The notes below the pieces were generated by a model that was not told the origin of the DNA, did no database searches, and worked only from the letters and a program-made list of their open reading frames with translations. This document shows, one piece after another, positions 1 to 14,500 of a stretch of DNA of 64,000 nt. Position 1 is the stretch's first letter, and every line of letters begins with the position of its first letter. Source of the DNA: Lumbricus rubellus. Taxonomy: Eukaryota; Annelida; Clitellata; Crassiclitellata; Lumbricidae. Location: positions 66,068,395-66,132,394 of the forward strand of contig OX243811.1 in NCBI GenBank assembly GCA_945859605.1, read 5' to 3'. The position numbers and the translations under genes were made by a program.

Positions 1-208
1 GGTTAGAAAAGAATAGGGTAATAAATATTGAAGATGAATTTGTCAGTAAAGCGGGTTATTTCACACAATTAACGAAAAATCATTTAAATTTATTATTTGC
101 ATGCATAGTTAGTGAGGAGTAGATCATAACTAGCTATTGAAGATATGCTGACTAGACAATCTGTTGATGAAGTTCTCTGTTGAAGTATTAAGCAAAACAT
201 TGATATGG

Positions 209-248
<40 letters not shown>
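209..248. repeat. (AT)n microsatellite
   Basis: Uninterrupted TA dinucleotide run of about 40 bases. The surrounding 1-390 holds no recognisable exon or element. Confidence 0.95.
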
Positions 249-253
<5 letters not shown>

Positions 254-394
254 GTGGGCAGTCAAGAAGAGGTCTTAACTACTGAAGCATAACCTTTCGT
301 TGAGCATGATGTCGCTTCACCTTTGAAGAAACATGATTAAGAATTCGTTAACTTCACACAACACCTGTGAGATCTCAGTGAGATCTCGGCTCCA

Positions 395-505
395 AAGGAT
401 TCATTACATCATTCATTCATTCCTTCAGAGAATTTATATAGTGCCTCATCAAGAGACCTACTCAGAGGCGCTCCCAGCCCAGCCACAGCTAAACAAAGTA
501 AGATT
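395..505 (-). mobile_element. LINE-B 3' end fragment (CR1/L2-like)
   Basis: Read on the minus strand this ends with a GGAGCGCCTCTGAGTAGG-type block, then a TATATAAAT-type motif and a GAAT/ATGA simple tail (plus strand: attcattcattcc). The same 3' block recurs at about ten places in the window. At 42824-43105 it is attached to LINE reverse-transcriptase C-terminal coding sequence, which identifies it as a retrotransposon tail. Confidence 0.6.
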
Positions 506-546
506 TTAGCATATTATAAAAGCAGGGAAGCTTAGCCTCTAGAGGC

Positions 547-630
547 CAGCGCTTCTCAACCTTTTCTAGTGCAGTGACCGATTGGCAACATTTCCAAAGT
601 TGTGACGACCCCAGCAACAAATTTGATTGA
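547..630 (+). mobile_element. hAT-like terminal fragment
   Basis: Starts CAGCGCTTCTCAACCTTTT and continues with a GACGACCCC motif. This resembles the widespread hAT terminal type beginning CAGNGGTTCTCAACCTTTT. No matching second terminus or target-site duplication was found, so it is a relic. Confidence 0.45.
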
Positions 631-839
631 GTTACTCCGCTTCACTTCACTTCACAGGTTGACAAATATCAGATAACCTTGATGGAACACAGCAAAGAAG
701 ACACTGGAAAACAAGCAGAGCAACTCAGTAGGAGATGAGAAAAATTAGGCCAGTGGAGAACGTCACGCATATAGGCAGAGATAGAGGCATATTTAGGTAT
801 GTGGCCGATGTCAGTTTGTTTGTATGTGCACTTGTTATA

Positions 840-1032
840 GCGCCCCTTCAAGCTCTCTCTACTCAGAGGCGCTCCTGAATGCAGAGTGGACACTGCACAG
901 GAGTTTCACGCCGAAGCACTGAGCAATTTTGAGTGAAGGACTTGCCCAAGGTCCTTACGCGGCGAGGTGGATTCGAACCTTGAACCTTCCGGTTCCAAGG
1001 CAACGACGACACCACTACACCACCACGTCCCA
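840..1032 (-). mobile_element. tRNA-derived SINE with a LINE-B 3' tail
   Basis: On the minus strand the head has a tRNA-like B box GGTTCGAATCC (near 970) preceded by a GTGGTGTAGTGG A-box-like stretch. A body containing GACCTTGGGCAAGTCC follows. The element ends in GGAGCGCCTCTGAGTAG...GGCGCTATAA, the same 3' block as the LINE-B fragments. The shared tail suggests this SINE is mobilised by the LINE-B machinery (inference). The ACTTGCCCAAGGTC core resembles the L2/MIR 3' region of vertebrates. Confidence 0.65.
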
Positions 1033-1220
1033 GTTGCCTGACCCTCAGTCACCTCATCCTCAATTGTTCTTCAGTGTCCAGCATCAAGTTCCATTCGATA
1101 TCATGCTCACTCGGTTGGTAATCCAATGATAGCGAGTCTCAAGTAAGAAACTCACTCTAAACCACTCTACATTTGAGCACACAGGTCTCACATGCACACA
1201 ATCTACCATAGATGTATTAA

Positions 1221-2066
1221 CCTTTTCGCCTCGTATCCCGGCGCCGCGCCGGGATATTAAAACATGCCGCCGTACGTATACCGGCGCGGCGCCGGGATAT
1301 AAGGAATGAGTTATAATGTGTTCCTAGTACTGTGTGAAGACCCCTTAGCAGTGTGTAGAGATGTCGTTGGTTGTCAACAAGTGCACTTTATAAAGAAATA
1401 AATGTCTATGCTAAAAAAAATACATATCTATGGTAAAAAATACATCTCTACGGTGGCATATAATTATGCATATAAATAAATAAATAAATACATATAAATA
1501 AAAACACATAATACATAATATATTTATATATAATATATATATTGGCTAATATATACGATGTATATATAAAATATTCAGATAAAATTTTAAAAAAATAAAA
1601 AATCTTAATAATATAATAATAATAATAATTAATATAAATACATATAAATAAATACATATAAATAATGGATGGAAGGGGGTGGGGTGTACAAGGTGGGGTG
1701 GAGGTGTGGTGTGGGTGGGTGAAATGAGTGGCATGGGGCGGGTGAACGGGGTGTGGTGAGGGTGGGGGTGGTGGAGGGGTGGAGGTGTGAAGCGGGGGCG
1801 GGTGGAGGTGTGGGTGTACGGGGTGGGGTGGGGGTTTTGGGGTGGAGGTGGGGGTGTGGTGAGGATGGGGTGGAGGGGTGAAGCGGGAACGGATGGAAGG
1901 GGTGCTGTACGGGGTTGGGTGGAGGTGGGGTGTGGTTTGGTTGTGGCCTGAGCGGGTCTATTCCTAAATTTCCCGGGCAACGCCGGTTACCCCAGCTAGT
2001 AATTAATATAAATGCATCTCTATGGCGTTAGTACGGCGGTTCCCACTGGGGGCAGTAACGAAAAGG
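1221..2066. mobile_element. TTAA-flanked, piggyBac-like non-autonomous element
   Basis: Termini CCTTTTCG (1221) and CGAAAAGG (ends 2066) are inverted and each is flanked by TTAA (1217-1220 and 2067-2070), the piggyBac target signature. Near the left end are two almost perfect GC-rich hairpins (around 1237-1257 and 1278-1300, arms of the ATCCCGGCGC type). No transposase is present. A second repeat (1672-2004) lies inside it. The only long reading frames here are low-complexity. Confidence 0.6.
1672..2004 (-). repeat. ACTAGCTG-head repeat with G/C-rich VNTR
   Basis: On the minus strand it starts ACTAGCTGGGG...CCGGCGTTGCCCGGG (1975-2000) and runs into a ~270 bp strand-asymmetric array of CACCCC/CCTCCAC words (1672-1935). 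A second copy with the same head and a C-rich array is at 25965-26597 on the plus strand. The head is a dispersed repeat type; I do not assign a class. Confidence 0.55.
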
Positions 2067-2481
2067 TTAAGACCAACAAACAGATAAGCATCGGCTGATT
2101 TTCTTTCTGCAATACATTTACAGCTGCACAATTTAAGTTCTGATGCATTTGATTTTCAAATCAACAACCGCTTGCTTCTGATCAATGCACGTCGAAAAGG
2201 TCACTGGACCAAGTCTTCCATTTCACAGATGATGATGATGATGATGATGTTGACAAAATGATGTTTGCCGTGCATCACTGCAGACAGTTAAATTCACCTC
2301 ATGCATGAACTTGTAATCATCGAATCACTGATTGTACGTAATCATACTGTGCTGTGTTAGTTCTAAACTAAACGAAGATACAATCGATTTCCTGAGAAAT
2401 AAGTAACCAAAAAAAACAACACAACACAGCACACACACACACACAAGCATAGAAATGAATACAATGAAATGGTTAGTTTAC

Positions 2482-2544
2482 CTCGAGATCTGCTTGTTGT
2501 CGCATCAACGTGATGTTCATAACGTCAAGCTCTTTCTCACATTT
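2482..2544 (-). CDS. VPS13A/C-like: VPS13 exon 12 (last exon inside the window)
   Basis: 63 bp, phase 0. Encodes [18 protein letters not shown], matching 'LE..LDVFNITIARQ.AE'. Donor GTAAAC. No further VPS13 exon was found between 1 and 2481, so the next exon lies outside. Confidence 0.92.
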
Positions 2545-5500
2545 CTAAGAAACATTCACCGAAACCAGATATTTACAAGTATACATTAAACAGGGTGGAA
2601 TCACTAACATGCTCCTGGGTAATGTGCTATTTCGTTTAACATACAAGAGTTTAATGTCCCCAAATTATTCAATCAATCATTTATTGATTTAGAGATATTG
2701 AAATTGACATTGCACACAAAGAAACAGAATAGCTTCTTGAGATAAATGTTTTATACTGGTCATGAGATTGCTTCTAAGATAAATAGGTTGCTCTATTTAA
2801 GTGGGACTCCTTGGGGTGTTCCTTTATATCCAAAGAATCTGTACGATAAAATCACAAGAAATGAATTCAAACACCAATTGATGTTTCTGACCTCAATTTT
2901 AGCGACGAGATCTGACGGAGGTTTGGACGTCAAGAGTTTCGTCTTGTAGAGACCACGATATTCCTTGCAGAGTGCTCGATGGCGACTGATGTTTGACCAC
3001 GACCACATCTTACGTCGACGCCTCACCGTCTCCTCAAGAATGCACGTGTATGCAAAGCGCCACCTGTTCAAACAATCATGCAGATTACAATGTCACACAA
3101 TGAAATCACGCGTATTAATATATCGTATTGTATCGTAACTGTAGACATATACATATAGTGCTTCTCACAGAAAATTTGCAATTCGTCATAGAAACCTGGG
3201 GAAAAGAAATGCTTTTAAAGTTGAGAGACTGACGAGGAAAACATGTTCAGCCCATAGTGAGGGATGGGAAGAAAATGATTCCTTAATATGGTGAAAACAT
3301 CACAGGAAATGTCTGATTCTGTGACAGAGCAGTCCTAGCCCTGAGAATACAGAAGATCAAGATGATAAGCAGAGCAAATGAGCAAGATGAAGCGTATAAC
3401 AGCTTTTGCATATAGTTAGGTAGAGTCATCATCCATACCAATTGTCGAAAAATTTCACACTCCACACACGCCTCTAGTCAGCTCAGCTATAATGAGTACA
3501 CTTACCGTACACTAGCGGTGGGGAGATCAGACAGTGACATTGTGAGCTATATAAACAGTTGCAATTACGATTCAAAGCCAAGTGCAATTTTCCGCTGTTT
3601 CAGAATTAATTGGCTGTCGAGCAAACCTACCATGTTTTGTAGTTGCCTTTTCGAGGAGCGTTTGGATGATATTTGCGATACTTGCTGGCCAGTTGCATCC
3701 TTTCAAAAGACTCAAGGAATTCCATAAGCACTTGAAACTGTTTAGAAAATAAATATTCTCACCATTATTACAAATTTAATTCATCAACAAATGTCTACTA
3801 TTTATTCATTCATTAACTAAAATTTCATTAAAAGGATTTATATAGCACTCCTTCAAGATGACTACCAGGAACACTCCCAACCACAAAAATAAATAATGGC
3901 GTGCTTTTGGTCCAAAAATATGGTGCTACAAAAATATATTTGTTACTAATTCACAATTCTCAGATAGTTTTCAGACAAATAAAAGCTGTATAAGAAGAGG
4001 TCACCTGATTCTTGCGTAGTGCAACTGCTATTTCCTCAAACAGAACGTTCAGCAGAATCTTCGGCAGTGAGAAGCTGTCCTGTTCTGGTTTCGTGTGCAG
4101 CCGTAGATGTGCGTTTGATGTCATTGGTTCAATCACTACACAACGTCAAACAAAAAACAATACATTCAATCTGATAACTAATTAATTAATTATTAATAAT
4201 TAATGTGGTTACTGTTATTACTATTCAATCAATCAATATGATTCATTTTGCAATCAAATTAAACGTGTAAGTCAATTTTACATATCATTGTCACTCTGTT
4301 ACAACAAAAGGGAGAGGGGTAAAAAAAATCCTGCTAACTAGCGACACCCAATAATCAATTGAATTATTAGATTAACTAAACTTTACCATTTCAACATACA
4401 ACATATCAAGAAACAATGACATTAATCTTTTACGTGTTTGCCCCGAGAAAATCCGCTGAAAACGGGCTTAAAATTTAAAAATTAACGGGTAAAGGGTTAA
4501 AGGAAACGAGACATTGAACACCATTGAGTCAATAAATGATAGATCTAGAAAACGAGAACAAATGACTACTGACGAAAGACCATGCACACATGCATGCACA
4601 TAACTTTAGGACAAAACGTGTTGATCCTTGAATCAATCATTGATTCAGTCATTTATATATCGCTTCTTCAAGGGAGCTACAGAGAAGCACTCCTAGACTT
4701 CAGCACGGCAGAAAAACACAGTTTTGAGTTTTTTTTAAATGTTTCAGTAAAAGGCAGATGTAGTAACTCCTGTGGGGCCCATTCACGGTCTGTCTTCTTA
4801 CTGTATTGGTAGTCGGTGCCTTTAGCATCTGCAACGATGTTCTGCTTCAGCATTGACTGGAGGCTGACACGGTCTCGGCCGAGATAACGCGTTGCAGAAA
4901 TGTTCCAATACAGCGACAGACTGTCCAATTTCAGCAACTGTTGCAATGGAAATTGACAAGATGACAACAAGAAATTACCAGAAATTAACAAACAAATGAC
5001 CAGAACTTGACCACAGAAAGACCAGAAATTACCAGAAATTGACGAACAATATTCACGAATTTCGAAAGATTCAAAAGCACAAGTACAAAAAGTATACTGA
5101 AAAATTCTAATCACAAGCTGAAAACTGTGTATAGCAGCACAACTTGAGAATGCCATCAGAATCAATCACTCAACGCAAACATGAAAAAAATGATCCCTTC
5201 AAGATTGTATTGCATTTGTACTGAATTTGAGCATTTTTAAAGCACCTCTAGCAGGGTGAACCGATCAGAAGTGCTCCCAGTGCACAAGACCCCACAAGAA
5301 GAAGCGGGTCTTGAGAAAAAAGAAGGAATTGTTGAGCATGATCATGAACACGACCATCATCATGCATTTATTAAGCATCACTATCTAAATGACTAAGCAT
5401 CATTCGAACAGTAACAGTGTCCACGCACAAGATAGCACGACATCTTTTAGCCAATGTCTGACTTTACAACTGAACGACATTGAAACATCAGTGCTGCTCA

Positions 5501-8500
5501 GACTGACTCGTTGCGAGTCATGACTCACCTTGTAAATAATAGATGCAGCCTCTTTGATGATCGCTATTTTCCAGTTTGCATCCGTTGTCTAAAATAGAAA
5601 ACCATAAAAAAATTGTTAGGTGACAGCTTTAAGCTAAGGATGAAAAAAAAAATTAGGGTACTCTCCCACATTCATGACAATTGTTTGGGAGCTATGTGTG
5701 TTAGGGTGGTTGCATCTCTAATAGAAAATTTTCAACTTAAGATCTCATATTTCTCCAACCCGCCATTCCGTGCCACTTGGTCTAAAACCTATGTAGCCTA
5801 AAAATTATCAGAATTGAAAAATATTTAGGACTTGCGCAACGCCGTTGAAGTTTAGTATTTTACAAATATTTGTCGTAATTTTGAGCATAAGTATTATTTA
5901 CTTCAAAGTCTTAGAATTATAGTTTTCTGACAGAAATACTTTATGATTTTTACTTAGGCACAGCTGAAAATTATATTCTACAATGTTTTTGTCATCAGTG
6001 ATTGCTAATTATCTGTTTTTATGAACATTTTAGCGGTAATTGACAAGTGAGGGAATTCCTGCGAAAAAGATATATTCTGTCCAATGCTATGATCTTTTAT
6101 TAGTTACATTCCAAGTCATCAATGCACTACCGTACACAATACACATAGTCTTACATACATTAGGCCTATTATTATATCTTAGGCTGTATAGTATCTCATT
6201 CATTGTAGAATTTATCATGTATTAGGCCCTATAAGCTTACAGTGTTATGATGCAAAGGTTCTATGTATTTGTTTGTGTTCCAAACAACGATATCCTTGCT
6301 CTCCCTTCCTGTTCGACCTGTTGTATCGGCTTACAGACATGTTTTTGTCTTCACCACTTGAACATGCTTTGCTTGTTCATTGCTGAACTTGTTTCCAACA
6401 ACGCCATGCATAATTATTATTAACATATACAGCATTATAGGGGCATTATTTAAATGTCTGCATCTAATAGTGAGAAGGCGATGCCGAATACAATAGCGTT
6501 AGCGGTAATATCGCATGCTAGAGGACAGAGGAGAGCTTAAAAGGTTCCAAGCTCCCATCTTGAAGAGACGTTCTAGCAGAGAACTGCTCAAAGTACTGCT
6601 CCATCATCATAAGCGTGAAAAACTTGGCATCAGGGAAATTATCACTCAGACTACTAAGCAGCTTCTTTGACAAAGTTCCAACTCAGGAGACTGAGCATAT
6701 CTGGAAGCTGAAGACCGGCAATGTTTAAAGAAGCTAGCATCGGCTGCAAACCCCTCAACAACAGTAGCCTAAATGGACGACGAGAGCAATTTACTGCTTG
6801 AGGATGTTGCTATTTCAAACTACTAGATGCACTTCTGGAACACGATCCAGTTAAGCGGTCGGATAAAGCATGAAGACTGCATGAAGAGCTCGACAAGCTG
6901 GAGATCCATAAAGGTTATCAGTGATCTAGCTGAGCGAGGTGTCACCCTTATTCAGCATTTCAATGCCTCAAGTACAGGGAATGAACAACAAAAACAATTT
7001 ATATCAGAAGTTGTAGAAGAACATCGCAACTCGTTCTCAGCACACAAAAAAAGAGAGTGCCGCAGAGTCTTCAAGGTCACATTGACATTGATTAAATACC
7101 TAAGCAGCAATAATAATAATTGCAATCTTGATCACCAAACAGTATAATCATTAGTAATCATGTATGCAATAGTATAGTCACATTGTATTGAACTCTGATT
7201 TGAGGATGCATGGTTTATTATGCTTGCAATGCAAGTTTTCGCTTCTTTTGTACATGGTGAAACTTCGATGGTGTTGCGCAAGTCCTAAATAATAATATTT
7301 TCTCTCACAACTTTTTGTGTGATGTTTCTGGATGGAATGGCACCAAATGGAAACTTGGAGAACAGTAGATTCCAACTTTCATTTCTAACGACCACCCTAA
7401 TGTGTGTGTGAGTGACCACCAATGGTGACTTCCACAGCTCTGTCTGCAATTGTGTGTATTTAACTGTGTAAAGAGAATTTGTTGTTCCTCATCAACTTCA
7501 TTGTCATCATATTCAAATTCATCATCACTACTACTATACTACCACTATCACCACCACTGTCAGTACCACTGTGATGATTACCGGCACTATGACCACAGTA
7601 CCAATATCACACCACTGTCAGTGCCAATATCACCATCACAACTGCCACCATTACAGTCACTACCAGCTCCAGCACTATCATCACCATAACTGCCATCATA
7701 ACAAGTCACCACCACTATCACCACCACCATCAACACAAACATCACCACCATGGCTGGTGCCACAGCCACCGTACCTGACAGGAGAGTTCACGTAGCGTAA
7801 CACCGATGGAGAATGGTTTCGCAGGATTCGTGTACGAGTCTTCGTATCGGACGTGGATGTTGGTCACCTTCACTTCGAGATTCTTTATCACATTTGTGAT
7901 CAACTTCTCAACAAACGTGTCTTGCTTCGGGTCCTTTGTCTGATCTGTAAAACAACCATTCATAGCACCAACAAACCATTTTACGCCACACTCAGAAGAA
8001 GCAGGACCGCTGAGAAGGGCAGAAGACGACTTTTAGTTAGTCAATATATAGAAAAGTTTATGATTAAGTTTATGCTGTTTTAAATGTAATATTGCAGAGA
8101 AAATATGTTCAAACTAAAGTCAGGGCTTAAAGTGTGGCAGCACGGTCATGGACGGCGTCCTGGCATTTATTTTCAAATCTCTATGTCGTCCTGCCACTTA
8201 TTTGGCCAGCACACTTGAAAATGTAAGGGTCGTCCTGGTACTTTTTTTGGAAAGGTAAGGAGTGTCCAGGCACTTATTTTTTTACACTTTTACCACTGAC
8301 TAAAATCAGTTTAAAATTCAAGTTAATCAACTGAAAATTGTAGGCTGTATCTCCACTTTTATCACTTCAATCTTATCACTTCAAGTTTATCACTTCAATT
8401 TGTTTCTAAGAATCTGTTTCTCATTAAACAAGTATGATAGTTTAAGAGAGCATGACTGCTCTGTCTAGGAGACCATAATTTATCTCTTGATCAGTCCTGA

Positions 8501-11500
8501 GAAGAGGTCCATATGTGACATCGGCCAAGAAAAGGGACCACGTATCAGGAATGGACATGTCAACAGTTTCCATAAATATCCTAAGAAAGTCATGCTTGCA
8601 AATGAAAAACATAGAAAAATATTTTAGCAGCAAATCGCAAATAAAATTTAAGCTCTCTCTACCTGGTTAAAAAATCCCCTTTTCGGCCTCAATACATCAT
8701 ATATTTGCAAAAAGTGAGTCAAAAGCACAGTTGCATTAATTAAATGAAATCAAAACCAATCAATAATTCTAAATAATTTTAGATCTCTGTGTTAGACAAT
8801 TGACATTAATTATTAACCAACCTTTCTCTGCCTCTCTCTTCTTCGCTTCTTCGATTCTCGCCAACTCCTTCTGCTTCGTATCCCACGCGTTCTTCTGTTC
8901 CTTCGCGTCATCGTAGACAATGCCTGTCAACAAAGACAATACAATTTACAAACAACGAAAGTGGAACCATCAGTAAAGTCTAATTATAAACGTCAATTCC
9001 CTAAAGCGCTTCTCTGAAGCTGCATGCACAGCACCACTTCATTCATGAGCATTGCGTCAGAGATGTTCAAGGGAAGTTCTTAACACAGTTGCCAGAGACA
9101 GGAGTGATAACATAGTGGGAATGCTCTTTGACAGGTATCATTGGGACAAGAATACTCAACAGGAAGGTGGAAGATTTTATCAATTCTATTCTATTTATGG
9201 TGGACTTATAAAGTGTCTCTCACAGTAAACGTAATCAGAGGTTTCATTGCAAAGAATCAAAAAAGAAAAGTTGCAAGAGATTGGGCAGAAACAGTAACGT
9301 CTCAAGATAAGATCTCAGCCTAAGTTATTGCAGGAAGCTCATTCTACAGTTAAAAGGGCCAATGTGCATTATATAGGCACAATGCTGAACTGTGTCGGGT
9401 TCCAGACCAAGTTACTGGAAGGTCATGATGACCTAAAGAGTGGAGCGGACATCATGTGGTAGCAGAGATAGGCTGCCAGGTAAAATCACAGAGGTAGGTA
9501 TAAGCGAGAAGTCTGACCCAAAATCGTTCACAGTGTCATGTTTAGGGGCATTTTTAATGACTTGTTCGAAAGCCATTGAGTTTGCTGTCAATAATAAATG
9601 ACGACAGTCAACCTATAAAACATTTATAAGCAAAGCAAAAGAAAAGTCTCAAACTTTAAAACGACACAACAAAAGACAATAGAAGTCTACATGAGTCGAT
9701 GTAAAACTCTCGGCATATATATATGAATTTATCCATCTGTCATTCAAACTATCTATCAAGTAAGTGCAACAATGTGCAGCAAAAATCTTCACAATCACTC
9801 AAAACCAGCTTTGGTGATTTAAAAAGCAAAACTTCTTTCTGCCACGTCAGAAGGCAAAACCAGACATATATCTGTGACTCACTTCCATATGGCAAGCAAA
9901 AACTTTAAATTATGCCATGATCTGAACTCCTATGATTCATGGTTATAGTTTTACTCTACAATAGTTGTTGCCAAGCATATAAGTAAATGAACAGAATTAA
10001 TTTGATTTTAAAAAATTTAAGAATAAATATTGGTTGATGGTTTGAAAGGGTTGAGTAGGAGTATGATGACTGACTGGAGTTAGGAACTGCGATGATGTAA
10101 AGTCCATCAAGAACAGCAATCGTTGGTTCTGTGTAGAGATTCTTCCATGGAATCTTCAACTTCAACTGACCTACACAACAACAACGACAACGACATCAAC
10201 ACATGCAAAGAAAGAACACACAATTACACAGTTTTTAATTAGTACCACTTGACAACTTTCATTAAGCAATCAAATGACACACATATATACACACACACAC
10301 ACACACGCACGCACATGTGCACTTACACGTATACACGTTCAAACACAATTAGCACATACACACACACTCATATATACAGAGAGACAGGCAAGCAGACAGA
10401 CACAGCAACACCAACAGACCAAGACATGTGATGACTGTGCTCGGATCATACTTTCATGTGCCATAAAAACTCCATTTATTGAAGTCCAGCTACGTAATGG
10501 ACTCCCCCTATAATTAGACAGACAGACAGACAGGCAGGCAGACAGACAGACAGACAGACAGACACACACACATGTATATATAATATAATGGTTCGTGGTT
10601 GGACAGAGAGACTGGTCATTTAGGACCTAATAATAAGACTCGGACTAATAATGACGGCCAAAGAAGCTCTCAACCTACATAAAAGATGAAAGCAATTCAT
10701 GGAGACAATATTTGCACCGACCATCATCATTCACCAGATGGCGTGAGACAACAGGAAGCGATGACGCCACATGATGATGATGTCATAAAGTCGAGTAGGT
10801 ATCAAACAAGGACTGAACATTGGGGAAGCTGAAGGACTCAATGATACAAGCACACAGAGAGACAGACAAACACTATACGTGGAGATACAAGATAGAGAGA
10901 CATACAGAGACTAAGACAACAGAACACTATTATCTGTAGCCATGGAGTGATAATGATGCACAAGAACATATTTAAGAGAAGCACCAAATAGGACAAACAG
11001 ACAGAGAGGTAGAAAGACAGGCAGAAGGATACAGGCATAACCACAGAAGCAGACAAAAAAAGAGACAAAGAGACAGACATTCAAACATAAAAATAGCAAG
11101 ACAGACACATATGCACACACTCAATGAGGCAGATGGACAGTTGGACACACACAAGCACACACTTAATAGGAACATAGACAAATTGACACAGAAACAGAAA
11201 GACAGGCAAGCAGACAGACACACATAACCACACACACATACACACACATACAAAGGCAGGCATTAGGATATCACTACACAAAGCCCCCACTTTCAGTCAA
11301 TTTCCGACCTGTCCAACATCATCGGCTATTATCAGCCTAATCGTGCATGGCATCGCATCGACAAACGACTCAATCAACAGATGATGGAGACAATAGAAGC
11401 GAATGAATAGCCAGAGCGATTTAATGGCAGCACCGAAAGAACAACCATCACCATCATCACCAGAGGCAACAGCAGCAGCAGCAACCGTAGCAGCAGCAAC

Positions 11501-14500
11501 CGCAGCATCACCGGCCATATATTGCACCCTCCACTACCGCATCCAGGGCGTACTCCAGAAAGCCCACGCAATCAATAGCCAAAAATAACAGCAGAACAAC
11601 GGACAGAAGCAACACGCACAGATATATAGAGAGATACACGCAGGCAGACCGAGGAAGACAAACAACGTATGCATGTAGACACATCTATCAGATCATACAC
11701 AACTTAACACAAGCGTATCACACAGGAAAATACATAAGCACAAAGGAACAAGTACAAAGACACACATGTACAAAGACACACATGCACAGACACACATGTA
11801 CAAAGATGCACATGTACAAAGACACACATGCACAGACACACATGTACAAAGATGCACATGTACAGACACACATGTATAAAGACACACATGCACAGACACA
11901 CATGTACAAAGACACACATGTACAAAGACACACATGTACAGACACACATGCACAAAGACACACATGTACAAAGACGCACAGTCGCACATGTACAGACACA
12001 CATGTACAAAGACGCACATGTACAGACACACATGTACAGACACATATGTACAAAGACACACATGCACAAAGACACACATGTATAAAGACACACATGCACA
12101 GACACACATGTACAAAGACACACATGTACAAAGACACACATGTACAGACACACATGCACAAAGACACACATGTACAAAGACGCACATGTACAAAGACACA
12201 CATGTATAAAGACACACATGCACAGACACACATGTACAAAGACACACATGTACAAAGACACACATGTACAGACACACATGCACAAAGACACACATGTACA
12301 AAGACGCACATGTACAAAGACACACATGCACAAAGACACACATGTACAAAGACACACATGTACAAAGACACACATGTACAGACACACATGCACAAAGACA
12401 CACATGTACAAAGACACACATGTGCAAAGACACACAAGTAAAAAGACACACAAGTACAAAGACACACATGTACAAAGACACACAGCTAGTAAAACATACA
12501 TGCTGAAGCATGCACAGACACACACAAACAAAGAGGAAAACATTTTTTTAAAATATATAAATATATATATATATATATATAGCATTTAATATACAAAACA
12601 CAACTTAGAGAAAACCTAATGGCAAACACAAAAACTCCGAGACAGTCAACAAGACAGCAATAGAGGCAGGCAGGCAGACAGACAAACAAAGAGACATACA
12701 ATCACACAACCAAAGACTAAAGGAAAGACAGACATGCACACAGACAAACAGACAGACAGACAGAATGATCTTCCATTACAGAGATCTGCAACTGTCCTGC
12801 AGCTGATCAATAGGTCAGCAGCGTAGGTCGAACCACCCATGACAAAATTCCATCAGTCACAGTATCACAATATCACAGTATCACAATATCACAGAGGGTC
12901 ATCTGTGCATCACCCATAAATGACCAAAGGCCCCAGATGACCCATAAAAGATGGCCACCAATCACAAAAAAGCCGACCCATTTATTGCTCCAATCATTGA
13001 CCAGATAAAAGTTCAGCATTCATCAACCAATCAAATGAAAGCTGATCTAATTAATGATAAACAGTAACCACATAAATTTGCCTGCTTGACTCCCACCCCT
13101 TTGGAAAATTGACAACTATTTTTTTAAACTAACTTTCTCTGCACTAATGAAACTAATGATACAGAAAGTGAAACTGAAAAATTTGCATTAGAAACTTCCA
13201 TGAAATATATCCATGTTCTTGATATCCGATTTTGCATATTCCAAACATTTCCTCAAACATATAACGGTGCTCAATTGTGTTGTGGTTAGCGCACTGGGCT
13301 GTCAATTGCCACGTTAAATGCCACGAGAATAAAAACCTGGGCTGAGATTTCTGCTCCACAAGCATCCCCCCAACCAGCTGAGCTGAAATGAGTACACTGA
13401 CCATGCTAATGTCATTGGGATGATGAGATGACAAGAGAGATATGACTGGTCACCTGTCCTTAATATATGCCAAGGCTAAGAAAATGAAGTCGCTAACACT
13501 GCATAGTGCTATTAGTGCATACCTATGGCTGCCTCTCAAGGGAGCTTAAGAAAATGCTCTTCTCCACTTCCTCATCCTCCTTCTTCTCACCTTCTCCCCT
13601 CCTTCTCCCTCCTCCTCCTCCTCCTACTCTCCCTCTTCCTAGATCCTCTTCTTCCTCCACCTCATTCTTCTTCTTCAAATCTGCAGGACTATCAAGATGA
13701 CAACAAAGACAACATAAAAAAGAGATGATGACAAAATAGGATGATGGCAGCAAGGATTCAGAAGACAGCCGACAATGGTACAATAAGGTAGTACATGATA
13801 CATCAACTGATGATCAACACACACCACATGATCAAAGCACATTAACAATCACCACATGATCAAAGCACATTAACAATCACCACATGATCCAAGCACATTA
13901 ACAATCATCACATGATCTGCCTCATGAATACAAGACCAACGATTAATTATTACCAGCGATTATTCTAATTTATGGTCTCGCCCTTTAACGCCGATTAACT
14001 ACAAAAAACATCGGTAGCATTGCTTCTACTCTTCATTAACATAATAATTATTGGCCTGTCTCTGCCACCCATGCAAAGAGTGCTAAAACCGGATCTCATA
14101 AGCTGTGATGTACGCTGAGTTACAATGGAAATCATGTTGCCTGCGCAATAATGCGCATCCTTGTGTTGATATAACGAAGTGACTCTAATTAAAAGTAGTG
14201 CATGTATTTGCATTGAACATATGTTGCCTCTGTCTCTGCCCACATGCATGATGTGTTGTGCTGATTGTAGGCCAACATATCTCGTATGGGTTGCTGCTCT
14301 GATTTCACGCTGCATCCTTCGTTGCGCTCCATCTTAACTACATCATCTCTGTCACCCAGTCTCTGACGTTGCAGAGCATTGGGCTCTTCGCTCTGCTGTG
14401 AAGGGACAACTACTATAGTTCCACAGGCTAGCTTAGCTGTCAGGCAATGCCGAGCTTTCTCAGTTGTAGGGCCGTCCATCTGGAATGAGCTAGCTTCAAA

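Noticed and set aside
11693..12589. Open frames up to 293 codons on both strands
   Set aside because: They are produced by a 14/16-bp minisatellite; every frame is open and repetitive, with no splice or domain evidence.
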